Source: an uncultured Bacilli bacterium
Lineage (GTDB): Bacteria > Bacillota_I > Bacilli_A > RF39 > UBA660
DNA: 37,917 bases
Assembly (NCBI GenBank): GCA_910587775.1
Contig: CAJUNF010000002.1
Span: 26,154 to 64,070 of the forward strand
Direction: 5' to 3'
Of this stretch, positions 8,993 through 17,021 are shown piece after piece. A program made the position numbers and the translations under genes. Below the pieces are notes generated by a model. The model made no database searches. It was not told where the DNA came from and saw nothing but the letters and a program-made list of their open reading frames with translations. Position 1 is the stretch's first letter; every line of letters begins with the position of its first letter.

Positions 8993-9709
8993 CTAAACGG
9001 AACGTTGAGTACAAGAATTAGAAACCTCTAAAGGAACATGATAAGAAATCCATTTTTTATTTTCATTTAATAATCGAATATCCAAAAACAAATTACTACA
9101 TTCCTGATTTTGACAAAAACATGAATAATCATCCAATTGAAACTCAATAGTTTCTAGTAACTCTGTCATAGAATACTTTGCTTCACCTAAAGTATTTGAA
9201 GTACCACACTCACTAATCTTTTTTGACTCATCTTGATTTTGCTCAAATAAAGTACATGTAATTCCATAATACTTTTCTACATCAGAAGATAAATAAGTAA
9301 TATCAGAAATAAACAAAGACTTTTTTAAATCATTATAAGCAACAATTCCTTTTAAAGAAAAATCCTCATGATTAGAAGCTAAAGATGAAAACTGAAAAGA
9401 ATTATCATTTTTAGGAAACATCCACCAAATTCCTAAAAACAAAATAATTAAAAATGCTACTACAAATGCGAAAGCTTTTCGATGTGTTTGAAAACCTTTT
9501 TTATTTTCTCCCTCAATAATTTCAGAAATATCAACACAAAAGCACTCACTTAACTTCTTTAAAAGATCAATATCTGGAATACCTCTTCCATTTTCCCATT
9601 TACTGACAGCCTGCGCAGTAACATTTAATTTTTCTGCTAATTGTGCTTGTGTTAAACAAATACGTTTTCGCTGTTCTAAAATAAATTGCCCAATTTTTAC
9701 TGCATCCAT
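8993..9709 (-). CDS. XRE-family regulator with a transmembrane segment and Cys-rich outer domain
   Basis: 238 residues. Residues about 5-60 are a classic helix-turn-helix XRE domain (LTQAQLAEKLNVTAQAVSKWENG). A membrane segment follows (about 76-95), then an outer domain of about 140 residues with at least seven cysteines, including CFCQNQEC. The topology puts the DNA-binding domain inside and the cysteines outside, so it could sense external redox state or a ligand. The adjacent thioredoxin-like gene fits a redox theme (inference). The start at 9709 is chosen for GGTG seven bases upstream. Confidence 0.8.
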   Translation of the reverse strand: MDAVKIGQFILEQRKRICLTQAQLAEKLNVTAQAVSKWENGRGIPDIDLLKKLSECFCVDISEIIEGENKKGFQTHRKAFAFVVAFLIILFLGIWWMFPKNDNSFQFSSLASNHEDFSLKGIVAYNDLKKSLFISDITYLSSDVEKYYGITCTLFEQNQDESKKISECGTSNTLGEAKYSMTELLETIEFQLDDYSCFCQNQECSNLFLDIRLLNENKKWISYHVPLEVSNSCTQRSV

Positions 9710-9726
9710 ATTTTTCACCATAAAAT

Positions 9727-9732
9727 ATTATA
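9727..9732 (-). promoter_or_regulatory. Minus-10 box of the XRE regulator
   Basis: Perfect TATAAT on the minus strand with a weak -35 box, giving a leader of only about 10 bases before the ATG at 9709. Confidence 0.5.
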
Positions 9733-9756
9733 ACAAAAAATATGCCTATCAGCATA

Positions 9757-10404
9757 TTAAAGTTCACTTTTTTTAATCAAATAAATTTTACGTCCTTTAT
9801 AAAAAGCATAGAACACCTCTTCAATTGTTAAATTTTTTTGATTTAACTCTTTCTCTAACCAATACTTATTTTTATGAATATGTGAAAGAGCCTTTTTTTG
9901 TAATTCTCCATCTACAATTAAAGGCATTGGATAATCAGACCTTGTCCTAAAAAAATTATATTTAAAAATAGATAACTTACCATTAGGTTCTAAAAACGCA
10001 TACTCTACTTCTTCAATATTTTTAATAGACTTTTGACGTAAACTAAGAAGTAAATCATCCATAGAGTAACGTTGTTTTACCATTTCTTGATAATTAACAT
10101 GACCATTACAAATGATAAGAGATGGCTTTCCACCAAAGAATGTTCTAAATGTACGTGATTTAATACTTACAAAAGCAAGCATTAACTCTAAAAATACGAG
10201 TAACCCTAAAGGAACTACTGTAAGCCAAATAGAATCATTAATATTTTCAATACTAATTGCCACTAATTCTGCAATCAAAATAGATACAATCAAATCAATA
10301 ATTCCCAGTTGTCCAATTTCTCGTTTTCCCATAATGCGATAAAGTAAAACAATAAAAAAATAAAAAAAAGTAGTTCGTAAAATAACTTTAAATAATTCTT
10401 CCAT
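9757..10404 (-). CDS. yrbG: DUF421 membrane protein (YetF/YrbG family)
   Basis: 215 residues: three membrane helices in the first 85 residues (containing YRIMGKREIGQLGIIDLI, a family hallmark), then a soluble domain (SLIICNGHVNYQEM, LLLSLRQKSI, EVEYAFLEPNGKLS). Proteins of this family are linked to spore or cell-envelope functions, but no reaction is established. In Bacillus yrbG lies near yrzE and spoVB, and here it is divergent from a YrzE-like gene. The start at 10404 follows AGGTGAT. Confidence 0.88.
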   Translation of the reverse strand: MEELFKVILRTTFFYFFIVLLYRIMGKREIGQLGIIDLIVSILIAELVAISIENINDSIWLTVVPLGLLVFLELMLAFVSIKSRTFRTFFGGKPSLIICNGHVNYQEMVKQRYSMDDLLLSLRQKSIKNIEEVEYAFLEPNGKLSIFKYNFFRTRSDYPMPLIVDGELQKKALSHIHKNKYWLEKELNQKNLTIEEVFYAFYKGRKIYLIKKSEL

Positions 10405-10479
10405 TCTATCACCTATTACTATTATGATCAAAAGAATATTTTTTTAATCACTTCATATGATTTATTAAGTGAGGTAAAC

Positions 10480-10845
10480 ATGAAAAATTTAAAATCTTAT
10501 GGAAAACAATTAGCAATTTTTAGTATAACTATTTTAAGTATCACAATATTTTTTAGTATTTTACAAACATTTAATCTTATAAGTCCCAAAACGACTCACA
10601 TACTAAGTATAATAATTATCATGCTTCTTACTTTGATTATGGGAATAAAAGAAGGAAAAAAAGCAAATAGCAAAGGATACTTAGAAGGATTAAAATTAGG
10701 AGGATTATTACTACTATTACTTTTATTATTAAATACAATATTTTATGGATTCAATTTTAATTTAAATAGTTTCATTTACTACTTAGCCCTCTTAAGCATT
10801 ACCATTATTGGTGCAATGATTGGAATAAACAAAAAGAAAAAGTAA
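10480..10845 (+). CDS. yrzE: YrzE-like small membrane protein (TIGR04086 type)
   Basis: 121 residues with four hydrophobic helices and a charged loop (GIKEGKKANSKGYLEGLKLG) typical of TIGR04086/YrzE proteins. Function is unknown; the family is common in spore-forming Firmicutes. A GAGG ribosome site precedes the ATG, and a strong hairpin covers the stop codon. Confidence 0.75.
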   Translation: MKNLKSYGKQLAIFSITILSITIFFSILQTFNLISPKTTHILSIIIIMLLTLIMGIKEGKKANSKGYLEGLKLGGLLLLLLLLLNTIFYGFNFNLNSFIYYLALLSITIIGAMIGINKKKK

Positions 10846-10866
10846 AGATGTGATTCTTTACTTTTT
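10837..10866. terminator. Bidirectional terminator between yrzE and the 101-residue protein gene
   Basis: An 11-bp perfect stem AAAAAGTAAAG/CTTTACTTTTT with an 8-base loop contains the stop codons of both convergent genes. Confidence 0.85.
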
Positions 10867-11163
10867 AAATTGAAATTGATTATTTTCATAAACTAACACT
10901 AAATCATTTGAAAAAAACATCTTAGTTTTTGGGTTTACTACATCTTCTTTTAAATAACCAGAACTCTTTAACTCACCTATTGTAATATCTTCACTGCATA
11001 CATCCTCATAAAAACAATCCAAAGCACTTTCAAATATTTTTTTGGTAGCAACTAGGTAAAGTTTCTCTTGATGATGCTCTACAATTTTCAAAGTAGTAGG
11101 TAAAGCAATAATGACTAATGAAGCTAAAATAGTAATCCAAAAAACAATTTTATTTTGACTCAT
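10858..11163 (-). CDS. Small membrane protein, pseudopilin-like pattern
   Basis: 101 residues with one N-terminal membrane helix (about 7-25), then a short outer domain with two cysteines and the pattern IGELKSSGYL followed by VVNPKT. That pattern resembles the C-terminal half of small type IV pilin-like proteins, but no prepilin cleavage site is seen, so this is only a resemblance. The ATG overlaps the tgt 3' end by 14 bases with GGAGTA upstream, so it is co-transcribed with tgt. Confidence 0.6.
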   Translation of the reverse strand: MSQNKIVFWITILASLVIIALPTTLKIVEHHQEKLYLVATKKIFESALDCFYEDVCSEDITIGELKSSGYLKEDVVNPKTKMFFSNDLVLVYENNQFQFKK

Positions 11164-12286
11164 AATCTACTCCATAATAATTTTTTAAAAATTCCAAACG
11201 ATACTCTAATAATCTATCTTCTCTTATTGCATCACGAATTTCTTCCATCATATGAATTAAAAACCGTATGTTATGAATAGATAATAGTCTTGCACCAAAA
11301 GTCTCATTTGCAGTAATTAAATGTCTTATATAAGCCTTTGTATAAGATTTACAAGCATAACAATCACACTCATTACTAATTGGTGTAAAATCTTCTTTAT
11401 AAGATGCATTTTTTAAATTAATCTTTCCAAATTTTGTAAGAGCATGACCATGTCTTGCAAGTCTAGTAGGACTTACACAATCAAAAATATCGATTCCCCT
11501 TATAACTCCTTCAATTATATCAATTGGTTCACCAATACCCATTAAATATCGAAGTTTATCTGTTGGTAAATATGGAATAGAATAATCAATTGCTGCATAC
11601 ATCTCTTCTTTGCTTTCATGATCATTTGCAACTCCACCAATACTATAACCATCGAAATTCATTTTTACAGTTTCTTTAGCACTATACTCTCTTAAATCCT
11701 TATGAGCACCACCTTGAACAATTCCAAAAAGCATTTGATTTGGATTATTATGAACATCAAGCCCTCTTTTTGCCCATCTCAAAGTTCGCTCCACACTATT
11801 TTTTAAATACATATAATCAGCTCTAGCTGGAGGACATTCATCAAAACTCATAGCAATATCACTATCTAATTTATTTTGAATTTGAATAGATAACTCAGGA
11901 GTTAAAAATAATTTTGTTCCATCAATATGACTTTTAAAATGCACGCCTTCTTCACAAATATCCTTTTTCTTATTTTTAGCAAGAGAAAAAACTTGATATC
12001 CACCAGAATCTGTTAAAATCGGCCCATCATAATTCATAAACTTATGAAGACCTCCTGCTTTATTTACAATATCTTCTCCTGGTCTTAACCATAAATGATA
12101 AGTATTAGCAAGAATGATTCCTGAATTCATATCTTTGATTTCCTCTGGGCTTAATGTTTTTACTGTTGCTTGCGTTCCAACAGGCATAAACATAGGTGTT
12201 TCATAAACTTTCCCATTATATACAAACTCACCAAGTCTTGCTTTGGTATTTTTTTCTTCCTTTTTTAATTCATACTGAAATTTCAT
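11150..12286 (-). CDS. tgt: tRNA-guanine transglycosylase
   Basis: 378 residues, the normal bacterial length. It exchanges G34 for preQ1 in tRNAs with GUN anticodons during queuosine synthesis. Visible landmarks are DSGGYQVFSL (substrate pocket), FDECPP, GGVAND, FDCVSPTRLARHG with the catalytic aspartate, and the zinc site CDCYAC with a following histidine. The start at 12286 follows GGTGAG; an ATG four codons upstream has no ribosome site. No queA is seen next to it, although these genes are often paired. Confidence 0.97.
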   Translation of the reverse strand: MKFQYELKKEEKNTKARLGEFVYNGKVYETPMFMPVGTQATVKTLSPEEIKDMNSGIILANTYHLWLRPGEDIVNKAGGLHKFMNYDGPILTDSGGYQVFSLAKNKKKDICEEGVHFKSHIDGTKLFLTPELSIQIQNKLDSDIAMSFDECPPARADYMYLKNSVERTLRWAKRGLDVHNNPNQMLFGIVQGGAHKDLREYSAKETVKMNFDGYSIGGVANDHESKEEMYAAIDYSIPYLPTDKLRYLMGIGEPIDIIEGVIRGIDIFDCVSPTRLARHGHALTKFGKINLKNASYKEDFTPISNECDCYACKSYTKAYIRHLITANETFGARLLSIHNIRFLIHMMEEIRDAIREDRLLEYRLEFLKNYYGVDYESK

Positions 12287-12302
12287 GCTACTCACCAATT
12301 TT

Positions 12303-12330
12303 ATTATAACATCTATAACTTTTTTTACAA
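12303..12330 (-). promoter_or_regulatory. Promoter of tgt
   Basis: Minus strand TTGTAA (12325-12330), 16-base spacer, TATAAT (12303-12308), just before the tgt ribosome site. Confidence 0.6.
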
Positions 12331-12352
12331 GTTGCTACAAAAAGTCTAATAA

Positions 12353-13663
12353 TTACCTTTCATTATTTTGAATAAAAGATGCAATTTCATCATAATCAGA
12401 AATCTTAAACTCATAATTAGATCCATCCTTAAAGCATTTTAATGTAATGATACCACTTTCTACTTCATCAGAACCTAAAACAAGTACATAAGAAATTCCC
12501 AAGCGATCTACAGAATTCAAAATCTTATTTAATTTACGTTCATTGTATTGAATATCTACATGAACATTTCGTTTCCGAAGTTCATAAGAAAGCTTCATAG
12601 CTTCTTTTTTGGTTCCTATTGGAACAAGAAACAAATCTATAATACTTTTCTCTGACATATTCTCATTTTCTTTTACAACTTCACAAATTGCATCAAGACC
12701 AAAACTACATCCAACAGCTGGATACTCATTTCCATCATCTATAAAGTTGGTAATAATACGATCATATCTTCCACCACCACCAATTGCAGAAGTAACCTTA
12801 CTATTATTTGCAAATACCTCAAACACTGTTCCTGTGTAAATATTAAGACCTCTTGCAAGAGTAAGATCAATATTCACTTGATCTTGAATACCTAAAATAT
12901 TCAAATAATTAAGTACTTCATCTAACTCTAAAATACCTAATCGAATCATTTCATTATCTGTACTTTTAAACTCTTTTTTAATTCCTTCAAAACCTAAATT
13001 AAAATAAGAATATAATTTTTCAATTTGGGAAAGTGTAATTCCACATTCTAAAAATTCTTTTTGAATTTCTTCTTTAGTTAACTTTTTAAATTTATCAATT
13101 ACTGTAATAACATGAACCATTTGTTCTTCGCTTACCCCACAAGCCTGAAGTATTCCACTCATAAGTTTACGATTATTAAAAAAGATAGTACAAGAAATAT
13201 TTAAACGATTAAAAACCAAAGCATAAAGACTAATAAGTTCTGCATCTACAAATACATCTTTAACTCCAGCAACATCTACATCACATTGAATAAATTCGCG
13301 ATTTCTACCCACTTTAACAGGACCATCACGAAAAACTTTACCAATTTCATAACGTTTAAATGGCATATTTAAATCTTTTGTTAAAGTAATAAGTTTTGCA
13401 AAAGGAACTGTTAAATCATATCTGAGTGCAAGATCACGATCTCCTTGATCTGATAAACGATAAACCTCTTTTAAAATTTCAGCTCCTCCACCATATTTAC
13501 TTGCTAAAACATCATAATAGCAAAGTGTGGGTGTTACAACAGGTAAATATCCAAAAGACTCAAATACATTCGTTAACACTCCTGTTACATAATTACGAAC
13601 CATTTGCTCCTTTGGTAAATAATCAAAAGTTCCCTTAACATTTTTAAGTTCTACATCTTTCAT
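12353..13663 (-). CDS. hisS: Histidyl-tRNA synthetase
   Basis: 436 residues, class II synthetase. Landmarks are the N-terminal KGTFDYLP, ALRYDLTVP, motif 2 region YEIGKVFRDGPVKVGRNREF, the histidine-specific ARGLNIYTGTVFEVF, motif 3 GGGGRYDRI and a C-terminal anticodon-binding domain (about 345-435). The start at 13663 follows GGAGAT. The 5' leader carries a histidine-codon attenuator (described separately), so expression probably rises when charged tRNA-His is scarce. It is next to tgt, in the same direction. Confidence 0.97.
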   Translation of the reverse strand: MKDVELKNVKGTFDYLPKEQMVRNYVTGVLTNVFESFGYLPVVTPTLCYYDVLASKYGGGAEILKEVYRLSDQGDRDLALRYDLTVPFAKLITLTKDLNMPFKRYEIGKVFRDGPVKVGRNREFIQCDVDVAGVKDVFVDAELISLYALVFNRLNISCTIFFNNRKLMSGILQACGVSEEQMVHVITVIDKFKKLTKEEIQKEFLECGITLSQIEKLYSYFNLGFEGIKKEFKSTDNEMIRLGILELDEVLNYLNILGIQDQVNIDLTLARGLNIYTGTVFEVFANNSKVTSAIGGGGRYDRIITNFIDDGNEYPAVGCSFGLDAICEVVKENENMSEKSIIDLFLVPIGTKKEAMKLSYELRKRNVHVDIQYNERKLNKILNSVDRLGISYVLVLGSDEVESGIITLKCFKDGSNYEFKISDYDEIASFIQNNER

Positions 13664-13684
13664 AAAATCTCCTCTTTTCTTCAA

Positions 13685-13716
13685 AAAAAGATTATACATT
13701 CCTGTATAATCTTTTT
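13685..13716 (-). terminator. Attenuator terminator in the hisS leader
   Basis: A 13-bp perfect stem (13685-13697 with 13704-13716) has a 6-base loop and a T run, ending about 20 bases before the hisS ATG. The promoter lies 170 bases upstream, so polymerase must read through this hairpin to express hisS. Confidence 0.9.
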
Positions 13717-13777
13717 ACACAGGCATCAAGCACTATAAAACGCACTTGTGCCAAACATTTTTGTTTTTTACAAGTGC
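13685..13777 (-). promoter_or_regulatory. Histidine attenuator with alternative stems (hisS leader)
   Basis: Arm 1 GCACTTGT (13770-13777) pairs perfectly with ACAAGTGC (13742-13749). Arm 2 GGCACAAG (13745-13752) can instead pair with CTTGATGCC (13722-13730, one bulge). Antiterminator CCTGTGTAA (13715-13723) pairs with TTATACAGG (13701-13709), which includes the left arm of the terminator. A ribosome stalled at the first His codons leaves 1:2 free to form, 2:3 cannot form, and the antiterminator forms. A ribosome at the leader stop covers arm 1, so 2:3 forms, hides two bases of the antiterminator, and the terminator wins. The pairing is seen; the switching is inferred. Confidence 0.75.
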
Positions 13778-13818
13778 AAATTCTGATGGGTATGATGTAT
13801 ATAATAATTAAAAGTCAT
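13768..13818 (-). CDS. hisS leader peptide (16 residues, four His)
   Basis: The short frame reads MTFNYYIHHTHQNLHL then TAA. Four of the last nine residues are histidine (codons CAT CAT, CAT, CAC). AAAGGG lies nine bases upstream of the ATG. The final codons and stop lie inside arm 1 of the first leader hairpin, exactly where a translating ribosome would block it. This layout is that of amino-acid leader peptides such as hisL. Confidence 0.75.
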   Translation of the reverse strand: MTFNYYIHHTHQNLHL

Positions 13819-13842
13819 TCAAAATCGCCCTTTCTAAATTTG

Positions 13843-13871
13843 AGTATAAATATAAATACTATATTTGTCAA
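13843..13871 (-). promoter_or_regulatory. Promoter of hisS
   Basis: Minus strand TTGACA (13866-13871), 17-base spacer, TATACT (13843-13848). Transcription should start near 13836, giving a leader of about 170 bases. Confidence 0.9.
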
Positions 13872-13873
13872 GT

Positions 13874-15091
13874 TTACTTTAAAGGCGAATGATGTTCAAT
13901 TTTCTCCCAAGTAATATTTTTTTGAATAATAGTTAAAAGAAAAACATAAACATATGAAATTAAAAAAATTGGATGATAAAAAATCACAAAACAACATTTC
14001 CTCTTATCATAATTTAATTTTCCCTCTTCACGTTTCAAAATTAAACTAGTTACAAAAGCCAAAAAGAAATAACATAGTAAAAAAAGAAAAATGGGAAAAA
14101 TAAAACTTAAAATAGAACAAGTAACAATCATTTTAAGAATGAAAAAAAGGAAAAGAAAAAGAAATCCAATCACTAAACAAAGAACAGCTAAAATGCCATA
14201 CATCATGGAATAGATAGAACCTAAATTAATTGGATTTGTTGCGATTATTTTATGATACTTCCCAAAATACTTAAGATAATTTTCAAAATAACCTTTAATC
14301 CATCGTTTACGTTGTAAAACACTTTGAGAAAAACTTGTTGGTTGATCATCAAAAAAAATAGCATTTTCATTATAATTCATACTAATGTGATGTAGTGTAG
14401 CATAATGACTAAGCTCCACATCCTCAGTTAACGTATGAAAAGGATATGTCATCCATTCACGAATATATTTTCCATGTATATAAAATCCAGTGCCAGACAA
14501 TAAAACATTTTTACAATACTTTAAATTATTCTTATTAATCCATTCATTAATAAAAGTATACGTAAGACCTGCACTTATACTTAATACTGAAGTTCCATTT
14601 TTTAAATTTCGATATCCAGTACTAATACCAAAGCCTTTCTTATAATCTTTTTCCATCTCTAAAATAAAATTTTGATCCAATACATTATCAGCATCAATAA
14701 TAAAATATGCATCAAAATAAATTTTTTTCGTTTCCAAGTCTTCAATCAACTCTTGTAATGCATAACCTTTACTCTTACACTCTAAATGCTTTCTTACAAA
14801 GAAAGACACTCCATATTTTTGACAAATCTTAATAGTAGGATCCATATGATCTTCAACAATTACAAAAACATCTTTCATATTTATAGATCTAGTTTGCATT
14901 TTTATACTTTTTAAAAGGCTTTCAATAACCTTAGATTCATCTCTTGCAGGAATTAAAATTGCAAACTCTGGATCTTTTGATATTTCTGTTTCTAACTCAT
15001 AAACATTACGATTCCTTGTAAAATACAATTTAGCAAAAATTAGACTTCCAAATAAAAGAAAAAGAAAAGAAAAAAGAATTAGAAAAATCAT
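13874..15091 (-). CDS. Membrane glycosyltransferase family 2
   Basis: 405 residues: N-terminal membrane helix (1-22), a GT2 catalytic domain with AILIPARDE (about 44), IDADN (about 132, DxD), TEDVE (about 222) and QRKRW (about 261, the QxxRW motif of processive enzymes), then three C-terminal helices (about 295-390). The plan matches cellulose/hyaluronan-synthase-like enzymes that build and export a beta-linked polysaccharide or glycolipid. Product is unknown. Start codon overlaps the stop of the CmpB-type gene, with GAGG upstream. Confidence 0.88.
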   Translation of the reverse strand: MIFLILFSFLFLLFGSLIFAKLYFTRNRNVYELETEISKDPEFAILIPARDESKVIESLLKSIKMQTRSINMKDVFVIVEDHMDPTIKICQKYGVSFFVRKHLECKSKGYALQELIEDLETKKIYFDAYFIIDADNVLDQNFILEMEKDYKKGFGISTGYRNLKNGTSVLSISAGLTYTFINEWINKNNLKYCKNVLLSGTGFYIHGKYIREWMTYPFHTLTEDVELSHYATLHHISMNYNENAIFFDDQPTSFSQSVLQRKRWIKGYFENYLKYFGKYHKIIATNPINLGSIYSMMYGILAVLCLVIGFLFLFLFFILKMIVTCSILSFIFPIFLFLLCYFFLAFVTSLILKREEGKLNYDKRKCCFVIFYHPIFLISYVYVFLLTIIQKNITWEKIEHHSPLK

Positions 15092-15765
15092 TTTTTTACC
15101 TCTATTAATTTCATATTAGTATAATATTTTCTTAACACTTCATCTCCATAATAACGATCAAAAAACTCTCCAACAAAAGTAATAGGAGCATACCCCTTTA
15201 CCCTTAACATCTGACGAAACAAAGCTCCCCATGAAACAGTAAAATCTAAAACTAATAAAACCAAACAAATATTAGTAAAAATAACTGCAAATTTTCTTGG
15301 AAAATACTCAATAACAGAAGAAAGTGCTGGATAAACAATTTTAGCAAACAATAAAGCAAGAAGTCCCCAAACAATCATATAAGGAATTGTAGTTCTACCA
15401 TTGATATTTAAAAAAGCATCACTATAATCCCAAGAAACAGTATGTAAAAATGTTTCTTGTAGAAAACTAATTCCATATTCAAATACTCCACCTATCAAAG
15501 CACCTTCTAAAAATGTCTTAAAATTACTCTTTGGTTTAGATAAAAGTAAGACCGTAAATAAAACTGCACCTGCACCATATACAGGACTTATTGGACCATA
15601 AATAACCCCACGACGTAATTGCCAAACAAGCTCATGATGATAATGATAATGTATAAACACATTCAAAATCTGTTCATAATAAGCACCAAAAATAGACCCC
15701 AACAAAAAAATCCAAAATAATTTATGAAAACAAATCCCTGAAGCAAACTTTTTTTCCTTATCCAT
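15088..15765 (-). CDS. CmpB-type (putative ABC-transporter type IV) membrane protein
   Basis: 225 residues with about five to six membrane helices. YGPISPVYGAGA and the GRTTIPYMIVWG motif are typical of the PF06541 family, named putative ABC transporter permease but without a proven transport role. It overlaps the downstream glycosyltransferase, suggesting the pair acts together in envelope polysaccharide assembly (inference). A GAGGG ribosome site precedes the ATG. Confidence 0.8.
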   Translation of the reverse strand: MDKEKKFASGICFHKLFWIFLLGSIFGAYYEQILNVFIHYHYHHELVWQLRRGVIYGPISPVYGAGAVLFTVLLLSKPKSNFKTFLEGALIGGVFEYGISFLQETFLHTVSWDYSDAFLNINGRTTIPYMIVWGLLALLFAKIVYPALSSVIEYFPRKFAVIFTNICLVLLVLDFTVSWGALFRQMLRVKGYAPITFVGEFFDRYYGDEVLRKYYTNMKLIEVKK

Positions 15766-15820
15766 ACTACCCTCATTAATTTCTAATACTATTCTAACAC
15801 ACTTTAGAATATTTTTGACA

Positions 15821-15846
15821 TGAAAAAAGAACTACTTAAAGTTCTA
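15821..15846 (-). terminator. Terminator downstream of the 389-residue protein gene
   Basis: Minus strand AGAACT (15840-15845) and AGTTCT (15828-15833) form a stem followed by six T. The stop codon lies in the loop. Confidence 0.65.
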
Positions 15847-17005
15847 CTTTTCTTGTAAGGTTACCATTTACAAACACATTAGTATAAGCTTCCTTCATTT
15901 TTAAATATTCTTCTTGTATCATCAAACAATATGTCTCATAATCAGATTTAGAATTTTCAAAAACAGCTTCTTCTAAAATATCTTGTATCTCTTCTTGTGA
16001 TTTTTTTATAATTTCATAATAATATGGAATCATAATTTTTGAATCCAATACAAGATGTGACATTTCTAAATATTTTTCTTCCTCTACATTGCTTAAGCAT
16101 GTTCTTAAAACTTCTACTTTCTTTTGCTCTAAAAGTTCATTATTTTGACAAATGGCACTACGTAGTAAAGATATTCCTAAATCTGCTCCATAACAAAAAC
16201 AGAATAAATCTTTAAGTTCTATTAATTCTTCATCATTCAAAAATTTCCTGATTTTTTTACCATCCCAAAGTTCATGAAGACGAAATAATTTCTCTTTTCG
16301 TACCTTAGGATCATTATTTTTACTTAAAGAAGGAACAGAAGATTTTAAATAAACCATTTCTTTTTTCTCCTGTGGTTGTAATAATAAATCTCGATATCTC
16401 TTAGAAATATGCCATTTTTTTAAGATTTGATCAGAATTTAATCTTCCATTTTCACTTGGATTCCCTAAATAATTCATTAAAGTAAATGAATCTTGTTGCT
16501 TCTGATAAAAGTCTTCTCTAAAAGAAACTGGTTCCATTTTCTTTTTCCCGCAATTCATTGAATCAGTAATACCAAGCATTTTATTTCTTTCTAAAATATA
16601 ATGGTATGCAAATTGATAAAGCCCTACATTTTGCGAGTTTTTAAAAAATTTATGATGTTGTTTTAAATACCAATTTAAAAATTGAATTCGCTCTTTCACA
16701 CTTAATTTTAGAACATTCTCTTCATTAGCTATTTCTTTTGGAATATTACTTTGAGAAAACTTATATTGAAAAATTTCTTCAATCAAGCGAAAATCGCTAA
16801 TTTCTTCTAAATACGAAAAAACAAATGGTAGTTTTTCGTGAAAACACTCAAGCAACATTTGTAACTCATCTAACTTCATATGTTTTAATTGTGTTTTGGT
16901 ATCATTCCATTGTAAAAAAGCAATTCGTGATTTTTCAAGATCTACTTTTTTGGTATATAATAATGCATAAAATGTTGCATATATTTGATTAATATTTTTT
17001 TCCAT
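15836..17005 (-). CDS. Unknown cytoplasmic protein (389 residues)
   Basis: No signal peptide or membrane segment; the sequence is almost entirely predicted helix, rich in Leu, Glu, Lys and Tyr. A DQILKKWHISKRYRDLL stretch (about 205-220) could be a small helix-turn-helix, but this is weak. It begins 16 bases after glyS with AGGTGGG upstream and ends in a terminator, so it is the last gene of the T-box operon. No family is recognised. General composition resembles the two unknown genes at 19633-21105, but no convincing alignment is seen. Confidence 0.65.
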   Translation of the reverse strand: MEKNINQIYATFYALLYTKKVDLEKSRIAFLQWNDTKTQLKHMKLDELQMLLECFHEKLPFVFSYLEEISDFRLIEEIFQYKFSQSNIPKEIANEENVLKLSVKERIQFLNWYLKQHHKFFKNSQNVGLYQFAYHYILERNKMLGITDSMNCGKKKMEPVSFREDFYQKQQDSFTLMNYLGNPSENGRLNSDQILKKWHISKRYRDLLLQPQEKKEMVYLKSSVPSLSKNNDPKVRKEKLFRLHELWDGKKIRKFLNDEELIELKDLFCFCYGADLGISLLRSAICQNNELLEQKKVEVLRTCLSNVEEEKYLEMSHLVLDSKIMIPYYYEIIKKSQEEIQDILEEAVFENSKSDYETYCLMIQEEYLKMKEAYTNVFVNGNLTRKVEL

Positions 17006-17021
17006 AACCCACCTACTTTTC

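Noticed and set aside
13690..13820. T-box upstream of hisS
   Set aside because: The AGGGTGGNACCGCG core is absent; a His-codon leader peptide with alternative stems explains the leader better.
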